Source of the DNA: Strigamia acuminata
Lineage: Eukaryota > Arthropoda > Chilopoda > Geophilomorpha > Linotaeniidae
Assembly: GCA_949358305.1 (NCBI GenBank)
Contig: OX442314.1
Coordinates: 2,421,087 to 2,485,086, forward strand
Reading direction: 5' to 3'
DNA length: 64,000 nt
Of the stretch, positions 34,601-50,900 are shown piece after piece (positions within the stretch are counted from its first letter, which is position 1; each line of letters opens with the position of its first letter). The position numbers and the translations under genes were made by a program. The notes under the pieces are model-generated. The model had not been told where the DNA came from, did no database searches, and saw nothing but the letters and a program-made list of their open reading frames with translations.

Positions 34601-37331
34601 CCTGGAAAAGGAGCCAGCAGACGAACACGGCAACTGTCTCCAACTCGAAGTATTCGTTCCAAGTGGACGGGAAATTGGCGGCGCCCAACTCGCAATCGGC
34701 CTGAAACGAACAAATTGGTTTTTTTTTTTAGTTTTTGTGCAGCTGCAACTTTCAAATTTCCCTCAAAATTTACATAAAAAAATTCAAATTTACTCAATTT
34801 TCCCTCAAATTTTCCATTAAAGAATCGAAAGTTCACTACATTTTCCTTCCACGTTGCAAAAATGTTAGTTTAAATGTTTAGATGACGTTTTCATCATTGC
34901 TAATCCTGTATGTTACACCTAAAATTGGGTTTTCAAACTCAAAAATGCGATTTTAGCCCTAAATTTGCAGTTTTCTGCATTTTCGGACCTGAAAAATATG
35001 CCTTCAGACCTAAACAATGCGATTTTAGCCCTAAATGTGCAGTTTTCTGCATTTTCAGACCTAAACAATGTGATTTTAGCCCTAAATGTGCAGTTTTCTG
35101 CATTTTCAGACCTAAACAATGTGATTTTAGCCCTAAATGTGCAGTTTTCTGCATTTTCAGACCTAAACAATGTGATTTTAGCCCTAAATGTGCAGTTTCC
35201 TGCATTTTCAGACCTGAAAAATATGTTTTCAGACCTAAACAATGTGATTTTAGCCCTACATTTGCAGTTTTCTGCATTTTCAGACCTGAAAAATCTGTTT
35301 TCAGACCTAAATGTGCATTTTTCAGATAAAAATTACAAATTTTTTCCGGAACCAGATCCTCTTCCAAGTTTTTTTTTAAAATCATGAATTGTAAAATTTA
35401 ACGCCAACGGTAACTAGACTCACTAAGAATTAACGGTAATGGTTGGTAACTAGTAACTATTTTCCCCTAAATAACCGTAACGGTAACTAGTTACGAAATT
35501 ACAGAAACGCATGCAACCCTGACGATTCTACATGAAAATAAACAAAAATCATTAAAACCCGATCAATGCCGTTCGGTTAACCGACACTAATCCATAAATT
35601 TCACAACTCACTCTATCGCAGGTCAAATTGATGTAAAACACGAGCAGGGGCATCAACACCACGTAGGCGCCGATGGCCGAACACAACAAAACACGACGAC
35701 AAACCACCGAAAACGGCTCGTCGAGGCCCACGGTGTCCCCAGCGTCCTCGGCTTCCTGCGGCTCCCACTCCTGCTCGAAAATACAATAAAAAAAAATATC
35801 ACAATTTCTACGATTAACCCACGATTAACGATACCGAACGAAAACCCATGCGATATAGTTTGTCTTCGGTGGGTTTCACGAAGATGGATCGTTGAGTTTC
35901 GCTCGTTTGAGCCGAAATGCGCGTCGAGACGCGACTGCGAGTGCTCAGCGAGTTGGATTTGGAGATGGCGACGGGGGTTCGCGAGCGGGAGCGTGTGTTT
36001 CTGGTGCGCGAACGGGAGCGAGGTGATTTTCGTTGTGTCGATGATGGTGTTGAAGGAGATTTGGATGGTTTCGCTTTGCGGCTTCGAGAGGGTGATTTCG
36101 ATTTGGTCGTGCGACCGCGAGATGGCGATTTTGATTTTGATTTCGATTTGGCCGCTCTCGGTGTTTTCGTTCTCAGGTTTGCCGGCGTCCACATGTCGCC
36201 GCTGTCGTGCGATGATGACGGTGAAGGTGGCGATTGTGGCGATGGTTCGTGTGTTGTTGGTGACTTAACGATATTAATAATAACAAACGAATGGGTGAAA
36301 AGATGCGGGGAAAGGGAGAGGAGTCAATAAGTGGGAGCTAAGGGCTCCTGGTGCACGTACAAAATGCATTGTTTTGTATGTGAATGCAATTTTTTAGCTC
36401 AAAATTAATTTATTTCTGATAGAAATGCGTGTTTTAGCCATAAATGCATTTTTGTCCAACTGGAAAATGCATTATTTCACTCGAATATGCAATTTTTTCA
36501 GTTCAAAATAAATTTCTTTCACTTGAAAATCCATTATTTCACCCTGAAAATGCATTATTTTGCATCGAATGCAATTTTTTCAGCATAAAATGAGTTTTAT
36601 CACTTGAAAATGCATTTTTTCACAAAAAAAATGCATTTTTTCACAAAAAAGTGCATTTTTTCACAAATAAAGTGCATTTTTTCACAAAAAAAGTGCATTT
36701 TTTTCACTTGAAAATGCATTATTTCACCCTGAAATTGCATTATTGTGCATGAGAATGCATTATTTTACCCTGAAAATGCATTATTTTACATGAGAATGCA
36801 ATTTTTACAGCATAAAATGAGTTTTATCACTTGAAAATGCATTTTATTCACACAAAAGTGCATTACTTCACCGGAAAATGCATTGTTGTGGATAAAAATC
36901 CAATATTTTATAAAAATAAAAAAATTTCCTATAAAAATCCAATTTTTTCGACTACAGATGCATTTTTCCACTTGAAAATGCATTTTTTTTGCTCGAAAAT
37001 GCTGCGATGTCGTCATTTCATTTCATATTCACGGGCCCCGCCAGTCGTACGTGCTCAGAGGGCCCCTCGAACCCTCAATCCCGCCCTGATAAAAGCGCCA
37101 CACTGCAGCTTGCCAACTGCACTGCAACGGGGTTTCGTCATACTCCGTCGTACTCACGTGAACGTTTCGGGGTTGGATCGTGTGGACGGAATCGTCGCCG
37201 AATTTGATCTCGTACTGATGGTCGCGCCGTAGTTTGGTCACCACTCCGGCGTAGTAAACGTTGCTGCCCGGCCATTTGGCCGTTACTTTCTCGCCCGGTT
37301 TATAACTGAATTCCTTTTTTCGGGGCGGCAT
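31624..37331 (-). CDS. LBR: Lamin B receptor / sterol C14-reductase
   Basis: Inner nuclear membrane protein joining lamina, chromatin and, in many animals, sterol C14-reductase activity. Nine exons: 37158-37331, 35835-36263, 35612-35770, 34325-34700, 33397-33500, 33218-33337, 32992-33160, 32842-32922 and 31624-31907; 631 residues (human 615). Exon 1 is a Tudor domain ([17 protein letters not shown] and [10 protein letters not shown]). Exon 2 is an RS domain with repeated KSKS/SRSR and a Ser/Pro-rich lead-in. The rest is the multi-pass ERG24-type reductase: [56 protein letters not shown] and the final [20 protein letters not shown]. The HPNY Asn and the HRAYRDD Arg, whose human equivalents matter for catalysis, are present. 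Introns carry arrays and one MITE. Confidence 0.96.
31930..32800. repeat. 20-bp minisatellite, LBR intron
   Basis: About forty copies of TTTTCCAATTTATTTTGGAT and variants (20 bp), with local higher-order duplication. They fill the intron before the last LBR exon. Confidence 0.9.
33555..34308. mobile_element. MITE-like element, family A copy 2, LBR intron
   Basis: The left end GGCCCAAATAAAACCGGCCT followed by GACAATACAAGGAGGGTTA is matched in reverse complement at 34265-34308. This is the same terminal sequence as the element at 303-945. The interior is largely a 52-bp tandem array (33660-34120). A palindrome at about 34118-34153 (ACGTTACAAAATGTAACGT core) lies near the inner edge. There is no coding capacity. 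Confidence 0.7.
33660..34120. repeat. 52-bp minisatellite inside family A copy 2
   Basis: Units of about 52 bp alternate a GGTCGTTTTTAGCCAAAAAT half and a GGCTGCTTTTAGCTATTTTT half. Copies are diverged and some are half-units. Confidence 0.75.
34920..35330. repeat. 52-bp minisatellite, LBR intron
   Basis: Five to seven copies of a 52-bp unit containing TAGCCCTAAATGTGCAGTTT and CAGACCTAAACAATGTGATT, in the LBR intron 34701-35611. Confidence 0.88.
36360..36990. repeat. Degenerate ~20-21-bp minisatellite, LBR intron 1
   Basis: AAAATGCATTATTTCACCCTG-type units repeat irregularly through the intron between the Tudor and RS exons. Confidence 0.7.
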
Positions 37332-38612
37332 TTTTTCGCTCTTTCCGTAGACGTTTCTCGCTTGCCCTGCGAACGATAAGTCGGCGTGAATTGATGAGAA
37401 TTTAGCGGACTGTGACAGTTTGCAAATTATCGAATTTTTTTTTTGGTTTTGTTTATTTTTTTCGTATAAATGTCTTTCGATTATCCTTAAAATGCGTCGA
37501 GCCGATCGTAGGGATTAAATGGGGATCGATCGCGGCTAAAAGTAAACGTCAAAGATGTTTTTTCGCATTAGAACTAACCTGGTAATCGTGTAACAAAACG
37601 TTGTTTTCAAAAGTTGGCGCATGGAGGAAGGAAATGTAACTGACGCCGAGCAAACTACGCCGAGGCGCCAAACCTTCTGATTGGTCCAATCGGACCAATG
37701 GCGGCGCGGCGTGGATTCAAAATGGCTATTTGAAAAAGGAAAAAATGGCGAAATGATTTGGTATTTGGAATAATCAAAATAACTTTATTTAATTAAATTA
37801 AATACAAAAAAAAAAAAAAAAAACTGGATGTAATACCCCACAAAGATATATGGCACTGTACGAACAAGAGCCTAATCGGAAATTTATTATCAAACTTTGG
37901 TAGTCGACTACAAATAGAAAAATAAAAACCTTTTCGTTTATTTTTATTTCGAAGTAAAATATTATTATTTCTATTTACCCTCGTTTTTAACTCAAAATAA
38001 GCAACAAAAAAAGAAATAAAAATTCGTGAAATACAACATTAAAATAGCAATTAATCGCTGTCAACTGAATTTCTACCTCGAATTCACATTTTACTTTGAT
38101 TTTATTTGTTCAAATGAAAAACAAAATGGCAGTGAACGGTGTAAATTCAAATGCAGAACGCTAATTTCCGGTTTAAATAGATTAACCCAAATATACACAT
38201 CCGTTTTTTGTTGTTTGGGAAGTAGATTTGGCCTTACATCGAATGAATATTACCGAGTTACACACTTAAATCCTATTACCTTAGAACAGGTAGAAAAAAG
38301 TCAATCTGGAACGTATCGTTATCGTTTTATATAAAGAGTTTACTAACAAGTTATACTAACAAGTATACCAGATGCATTATCGAAAATTGGAATATTTTGC
38401 GCTTGTTTCTCGCTCACGTTTACGCACGAACATTACAAAGGTACAAAAAACGCCGACCATTTCCGCAGCCAAAACTAAAATATTAATTAATTAAAATCGT
38501 AAAATCTTAAAAATTAAAAAACACCCGCACAACAACAGCAACTGGTAGACATCTACAACTTTTTTTTAGTTTTTTCTTTTCTTTTCTTTTCTTTCTTTAA
38601 AAAAAAAATTCC
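37332..38612. other. LBR promoter side and Enabled 3' flank
   Basis: 37332-37740 is the likely LBR promoter (GC-richer, with several GGCGC elements near 37655-37710). From 37790 on the sequence is AT-rich with a poly-A run at 37806-37823. The open stretch 38026-38334 on the plus strand has no family similarity. The rest is presumed Enabled 3' UTR. Confidence 0.55.
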
Positions 38613-44726
<6,114 letters not shown>

Positions 44727-45163
44727 GCTAAGGTGTCAAATGGAATCCAATAAATGTATTTTCGACTTCTGTTTCATGTAATTCTGTCTTGCGAGTTGGA
44801 AAAATTGATCTCTCACGTGAAAAGTGATCGCCGGCGTCCTCGACACACTCGATAGCCGACTCGTCGCTGAGCCTCAGCGAAACCCGACTCGTTTCAATCC
44901 GCCATCTTTGATCCGTTCTCGATTCGCATTCCCATTGGTCGGCGCGAAAAACAACGAAGAGAAAATAAAAACTAACAAAAACCGAATAAAAAGCAACTAA
45001 TTAGAATAGAAAAATTATTTAAATTGTGTAATTTTAAATTTTAAACGAGTAAATAAAATATCGAAAATTGAGTATGGTGGAATCCAGGATATTTTATGAC
45101 GCATCGGTCGAGCCCGGTCGAACCGATCTGGAAAATGGAGATGTAAATTTCATTCCGTCAAGT
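44727..45163. promoter_or_regulatory. Divergent promoter region Enabled / SRP9
   Basis: Enabled (start 44726, minus) and SRP9 (plus) diverge here. 44810-44950 is GC-richer with palindromic CTCAGCG/CGCTGAG-like words and is the likely shared promoter. Downstream of 44940 the sequence is AT-rich and is presumably the SRP9 5' UTR. An in-frame upstream ATG for SRP9 is at 45074. Confidence 0.45.
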
Positions 45164-45529
45164 ATGACATACATAACGTCGTGGGAAGAGTTTGCCAAAG
45201 CTGCAGAACGACTTTATCTGTCAGACCCGTTGAAGGTGAAGCGAAATACACTAATTTCGTTAATTTAATACCAATTTATTTATTTTTTATTTTTGTAGGT
45301 TCGTTTCGTGATGAAATACCGTCATTGCTCGGGCCTTTTATGCATTAAAATCACCGACGACCAAGTGGTAAAAATTCGCACTACACAATACAAATACGGG
45401 TGTGCAAATTAATAATCTTCGTTGCAGTGTATTCAATATAGAACCGAGCATGCGCAGGACGTGAAGAAAATAGAAAAGCTGACCAGCCAGTTGATGAGGC
45501 ATATGGCATCTAAAGACACCCACCATTAA
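45164..45529 (+). CDS. SRP9: Signal recognition particle 9 kDa subunit
   Basis: With SRP14 it binds the Alu domain of SRP RNA and supports elongation arrest. Exons 45164-45235, 45299-45367 and 45428-45529 give 80 residues, close to the usual 86. The conserved course is clear: MTYITSWEEFAKAAERLYLS, then VRFVMKYRHCSGLLCIKITD and YRTEHAQDVKKIEKLTSQLM. I chose the start at 45164 because it gives the canonical N-terminus. The frame is, however, open upstream to an ATG at 45074 in a strong context (A at -3, G at +4), which would add 30 residues unlike SRP9. Introns are short GT-AG. Confidence 0.94.
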
Positions 45530-45787
45530 AAATTATGTACAATGACGTATTAAATACCGCGTTTTTCTATACGATTTGAACAATAAAAAATTGATTAATG
45601 TCCAAGAAATAAAAACTATATATAAAAATGAAAATCCGCCGTGTTTGGCTATTTTTTAAAACCATCTTGGAGAATTTAACCACAACATTACGTAATTTCC
45701 TGTTCGGCGCCCTCTCGTGGCTCTTTTGCGTAAACAAGGCGGGGCAGGGCACTTTCCTCGCGGTTTCCGCATACGTGGACTCGTACG

Positions 45788-47697
45788 ATGGCGGCCCCAA
45801 TATACAATCCGGTAAGTAACGACGAAATCATAGAACGAGATTGACAAATGAACGTGTTTGTTGTTGCAGGCGATGCCGTATCTGGGGCCCGTGTTCGGCG
45901 GAATGAATCCTGGCAAAATGATAGCGCTGCAAGGAACGGCGCATCCGGCCGCCCAGCGGTTTGACATAAACTAATAAATAAATTTAATTTTAATAAATAA
46001 ACGAAATAAAATGTAATTTTATTGCGACAGGTTTTCGATCAATCTTCAGTGCGGCCCGAACGTGAACCCGCGCGATGACATCGCACTGCACATGTAAATA
46101 AAACGAAAAATAACGAAACATTGTGATTAATTGTGACGTAATCCGTGATCAGAGATGTGCGATATATTAATTCGACGATCGTGCGCAACTCGCTCGTTAT
46201 GGCACAATGGGGGCCCGAGGAACTGCACGGCCCGTTTCCCGTGGCCCGGGCTCAGCCGTTCGAGTTTTTGATATTGGCCGAACCTCACGCCTTTAAAGTG
46301 AATCGATTAGAAATAAATAACGAAATTTTAATTAAATATTATTTAATTTAGATCGCGATCAACGGATTGCACTACACCGAATACAACCATCGGATGCCGA
46401 TGGAGCGCGTGAGTTATTTATCGATCGATGGAGACGTCACCATGACGAGTATTCGTTTTGACGGTGGAAACGTGAGTTTAGTGTCTAAAATATTTAAAAA
46501 CATTTAAAAATGTCTAAAAATGTCTAAAAGCTATTTTTAAATGTCTAAAAACTATTTTTTAATGTCTAAAAAATATTTTAAAATGTCTAAAAAATATTTT
46601 AAAATGTCTAAAAAATATTTTAAAATGTCTAAAAATATTTTAAAATGCTTAAAAATGTCTAAAAAATATTTTAAAACGTCTAAAAATGTCTAAAAAATAT
46701 TTTAAAATGTCTAAAAATGTCTAAAAAATATTTTAAAATGTTTAAAAATGTCTAAAATGACTAAAAAATATTTTAAAATGTCTATAAATGTCTAAAATGA
46801 CTAAAAAATATTTTGAAATGTCTAAAAAATATTTAAAATGTCTAAAAAATATTTAAAATGTCTAAAAAATATTTAAAATGTCTAAAAAATATTTAAAATG
46901 TCTAAAAAATATTTAAAATGTCTAAAAAATATTTAAAATGTCTAAAAAATATTTAAAATGTCTAAAAAATATTTAAAATGTCTAAAAAATATTTAAAATG
47001 TCTAAAAAATATTTAAAATGTCTAAAAAATATTTAAAATGTCTAAAAAATATTTAAAATGTCTAAAAAATATTTTAAAATGTCTAAAATGACTAAAAAAT
47101 ATTTAAAAATGTCAATGTCTAAAATGTCTTTAAAAAATGCATTTTTAGACGTCATATATGCCGACTCCCGGCCCGATGCCGCAGCCGCCGCCTTATCAAG
47201 CTCCATCGTATCAAATGGGCCAGATCCCTCCGCCAGGCGGTTTGTATCCGCGGCAACAAGGAGTTCCGTACGCGGGCGCGGCATACGGTCACCCGACCGT
47301 TCTTGCCGTGCCCGGTCCCTACAGCGTAACTATAACTCGCATTTATTTTCGTTTTTTGAATGATTTTTATCGGTCGATTTCTCCTTTGTAGCGATCGCCG
47401 CACATCTCGCCGCATCACTCACCGCACATCAGCCGCAGCGCCGCCATCCCCATCGTCGGTGGTGTCGGCGCCGGAATACTCGCCGGGGCGTTGCTGCACG
47501 GCCATCACGTAAACAAAATTGAAAAATTAGAATTCGGACGTTAAATTTAAACGTTTTTGTCGTTATTATTTCTCTAGAAACATAAGCGACACAAGTGGAT
47601 GAAATCGGGGTTCAAACACAAAGCGTTTAAATTCAAACACAAGCACAAGCACGGCTTCCATATGCATCGCTGGGGCAGTTCGTCCAGCTCCGAATAA
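45788..47697 (+). CDS. Galectin-domain protein with proline-rich linker, glycine zipper and His/Lys tail
   Basis: Eight exons: 45788-45811, 45870-45958, 46031-46093, 46153-46297, 46352-46471, 47149-47325, 47392-47508 and 47578-47697; 284 residues. Residues 1-145 form one galectin carbohydrate-recognition domain (FSINLQCGPNVNPRDDIALH, NSLVMAQWGPEELHGPFPV, FEFLILAEPHAFKIAINGLH, YNHRMP). The sugar-binding HxNPR motif reads HIDVRY, so the Asn is Asp while the His, the Arg and the stacking Trp remain. Exon 6 is a Pro/Tyr/Gln-rich linker (PPPYQAPSYQ). Exon 7 has His-Pro-Ser repeats followed by a glycine zipper (IPIVGGVGAGILAGALL) that could insert in membranes. Exon 8 is a 39-residue tail of alternating His, Lys and Phe ending GSSSSSE. 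There is no signal peptide, as usual for galectins. The 46472-47148 intron is a 20-bp array. Confidence 0.92.
46480..47100. repeat. 20-bp minisatellite, galectin intron
   Basis: The core at 46820-47060 has more than ten identical TGTCTAAAAAATATTTAAAA units (20 bp). Degenerate units extend left to 46480. Confidence 0.93.
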
Positions 47698-47980
47698 CCG
47701 AAATAATTCTTCAAAGCTTCAAATTGAGTTATAATGCGCTGGCGAGGCGTTAAATCATTAAATCCGATCGTTAATAACCGATGAAACCAAGATAAGCCTC
47801 GTTTGTTGTTGCATGTATTAAAATCGTCACGAGGTTTTATTGACATTTTTCTTTTAATGGATCAATCCAAATGCCTAACAATAACAAATACCGTGCAAGT
47901 TTGTATAAATAAGTAAATAGCACTTTTGGATTGTACACAAACTGTAAATTATATATATAATACACGAAGTTTTAACGCGT
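47698..47980. other. Convergent 3' spacer between galectin and the large membrane gene
   Basis: 283 bp between stop codons on opposite strands. AT-rich, with overlapping 3' UTRs expected. No other feature. Confidence 0.6.
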
Positions 47981-50900
47981 TCACGCAATCGGCACTTTCT
48001 TTTCTTCCACTGGCTTCACATTCAAAATGGCGTATTCGTTCTCGATGCAGTGCACTTTGAGTTTCTTGTCGGGGCTCGTTTTGCTCTCGTACGCGTACAA
48101 GGGGCTCATGCTCGACGACAGGCTCTCCAAGCTGCCTCGCGGATAAAATCCCATCCGACGTTTGCGATAAACCTGTTTTATTATATTAATAACATTAGAT
48201 TATTACGGGTCAAGCCTCGCTATTATGAACAATTCAAGGGAACAAAGAATGGTTTGTATTAGCGAGAGTTCTTGACGAGGATTTCGTTAGAACGAGAAAA
48301 ACATAAGAAACTTAAACACAATTTAGAAAAATTAGAAAAATTGTAGCAAAGATGATTCTGGTGCTTTTGGATATTTTTTCTCATAATTTTGACATTTTAC
48401 TTGTATTTCTCATGATTTTGACGTTTTAAAGTAATTTTTCTTAAGAATCCTGCAATTTTTGTATATTTTCTCAGTTCTAATGTGCATCAAAATGCATCAT
48501 CATGAGAAGACACCTTAAAAATGACAAAATCATGAGATAAAACGTCAAAATCATGAGAAAACACACATAAAAACGTCTAAATCATGAGAAAATGCGTATA
48601 AAAATAACAAAATCATGAGAAAACACGCATAAAAACGTCAAAATCATGAGAAAACACACATAAAAACGTCAAAATTATGAGAAAATGCGTATAAAAATAA
48701 CAAAATCATGAGAAAACACGCATAAAAACGTCAAAATCATGAGAAAACACACATAAAAACGTCAAAATCATGAGAAAACACGCATAAAAACGTCAAAATC
48801 ATGAGAAAACACACATAAAAACGTCTAAATCATGAGAAAATGCGTATAAAAACGTCAAAATTATGAGAAAATGCACTTAGAAATGTCAAAAACATGAGAA
48901 AATCAGGCCATTTTTAACCTGAGTAATTAAAATATTTCCGCAAACAAACAGAAATCACAGATTGTGTTCACCAATCTCGAGTAAACAACACAAAGTTGGC
49001 TTTTCAACAATGTGTCATGGCTTTTCACATTGTAGAACATCTTTGAACACAATCTGTGATTAGGACTTTTAGAAATATTTAATTATTAATTAATAATTAT
49101 TAATTTGCTGTTTTTAGTTACCATGACACCGCCGATGAGTGCGCAAATTAAAACGAGTGCGAGGAATGTGAAAACTAAGATGGCGGCCACGGTGACGGCC
49201 GAAAAATGGAAAAAGTTGCCGCGCGCGTCGGACACTTGGTGGTAAAAGGTCGACTCGTTCGGGAGTGCGTGCAGGATGTGTTGGCCGATTAAAAGTCGCA
49301 TGAAACCGTGTCGCAACTGAAAGAAGGGAAATTAATGAATGGTTTTTTTGTTTTTGGTTTTGTAACTGGTTTAGTTACCATTTCTTCTAATGTGTAAGCT
49401 GCGTCTACGTTGTTGTCGCCGACCAATACGAATTTGATTACGACTTCGTCGTTGTGGATGCTGATTACGATCTCGTCCGATGTCATTGCTTCCACTTGCT
49501 GTAAAATGTCGGCCATTGCTCTGAAAATTACAACGAATAAAGTTAGAATTTCGTGGGAAAATGTAAGATTTTTACGGAAATTTTTGAAGATTTTTACAGA
49601 GTTACGGAAAATTTTAGATTTTTACGGATATATTAAACGTTTATACGGAAAAGTCTAACGTTTTCACTGAAAACTTGTGCAATTTTTACAGAATTACGAA
49701 ATAATTTTACGTTTTTACAGAATTTACGGAAAAATTTAAGATTTTTACAGAATTACGGAAAAATCTAACGTTTTTACAGAAAAATTTAAGATTTTTATGC
49801 AAAAATTTAAGATTTTTATGTAAAAATTTAAGATTTTTATGTAAAAATTTAAGATTTTTATGCAAAAATTTAAGATTTTTATGTAAAAATTTAAGATTTT
49901 TATGTAAAAATTTAAGATTTTTATGTAAAAATTTAAGATTTTTATGTAAAAATTTAAGATTTTTATGTAAAAATTTAAGATTTTTATGTAAAAATTTAAG
50001 ATTTTTATGTAAAAATTTAAGATTTTTATGTAAAAATTTAAGATTTTTATGGAAAAACCTAAGATTTTATGCAAAAACCTAAGATTTTTTTGCAAAAATC
50101 TGTAATTCCATGCAAAAATCTGTGATTTTATGCAAAAATCTGTGATTTTATGCAAAAACCTAAGATTTTTTGCAAAAATCTGTAATTCCATGCAAAAATC
50201 TGTGATTTTATGCAAAAATCTGTGATTTTATGCAAAAACCTAAGATTTTTTGCAAAAATCTGTAATTCCATGCAAAAATCTAAGATTTTATGCAAAAATC
50301 TGTAATTCCATGCAAAAATCTGTGATTTTATGCAAAAATCTGTGATTTTATGCAAAAATCTGTGATTTTATGCAAAAACCTAAGATTTTTTGCAAAAATC
50401 TGTAATTCCATGCAAAAATCTAAGATTTTATGCAAAAATCTGTAATTCCATGCAAAAATCTGTGATTTTATGCAAAAATCTGTGATTTTATGCAAAAATC
50501 TGTGATTTTATGCAAAAACCTAAGATTTTTTGCAAAAATCTGTAATTCCATGCAAAAATCTAAGATTTTATGCAAAAATCTGTAATTCCATGCAAAAATC
50601 TGTGATTTTATGCAAAAATCTGTGATTTTATGCAAAAACCTAAGATTTTTTGCAAAAATCTGTAATTCCATGCAAAAATCTAAGATTTTATGCAAAAATC
50701 TGTAATTCCATGCAAAAATCTGTGATTTTATGCAAAAATCTGTGATTTTATGCAAAAACCTAAGATTTTTTGCAAAAATCTGTAATTCCATGCAAAAATC
50801 TAAGATTTTATGCAAAAATCTGTAATTCCATGCAAAAATCTGTGATTTTATGCAAAAATTTTACTCTTTGATCAAACGATCCTCCAAATCCGTCCTCGAT

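Noticed and set aside
38026-38334. 102-codon plus-strand open frame
   Set aside because: Low-complexity AT-rich composition, no recognised family, no conserved pattern.
45628-45819. 63-codon plus-strand frame before the galectin
   Set aside because: Overlaps the galectin first exon and its donor in another frame; no similarity.
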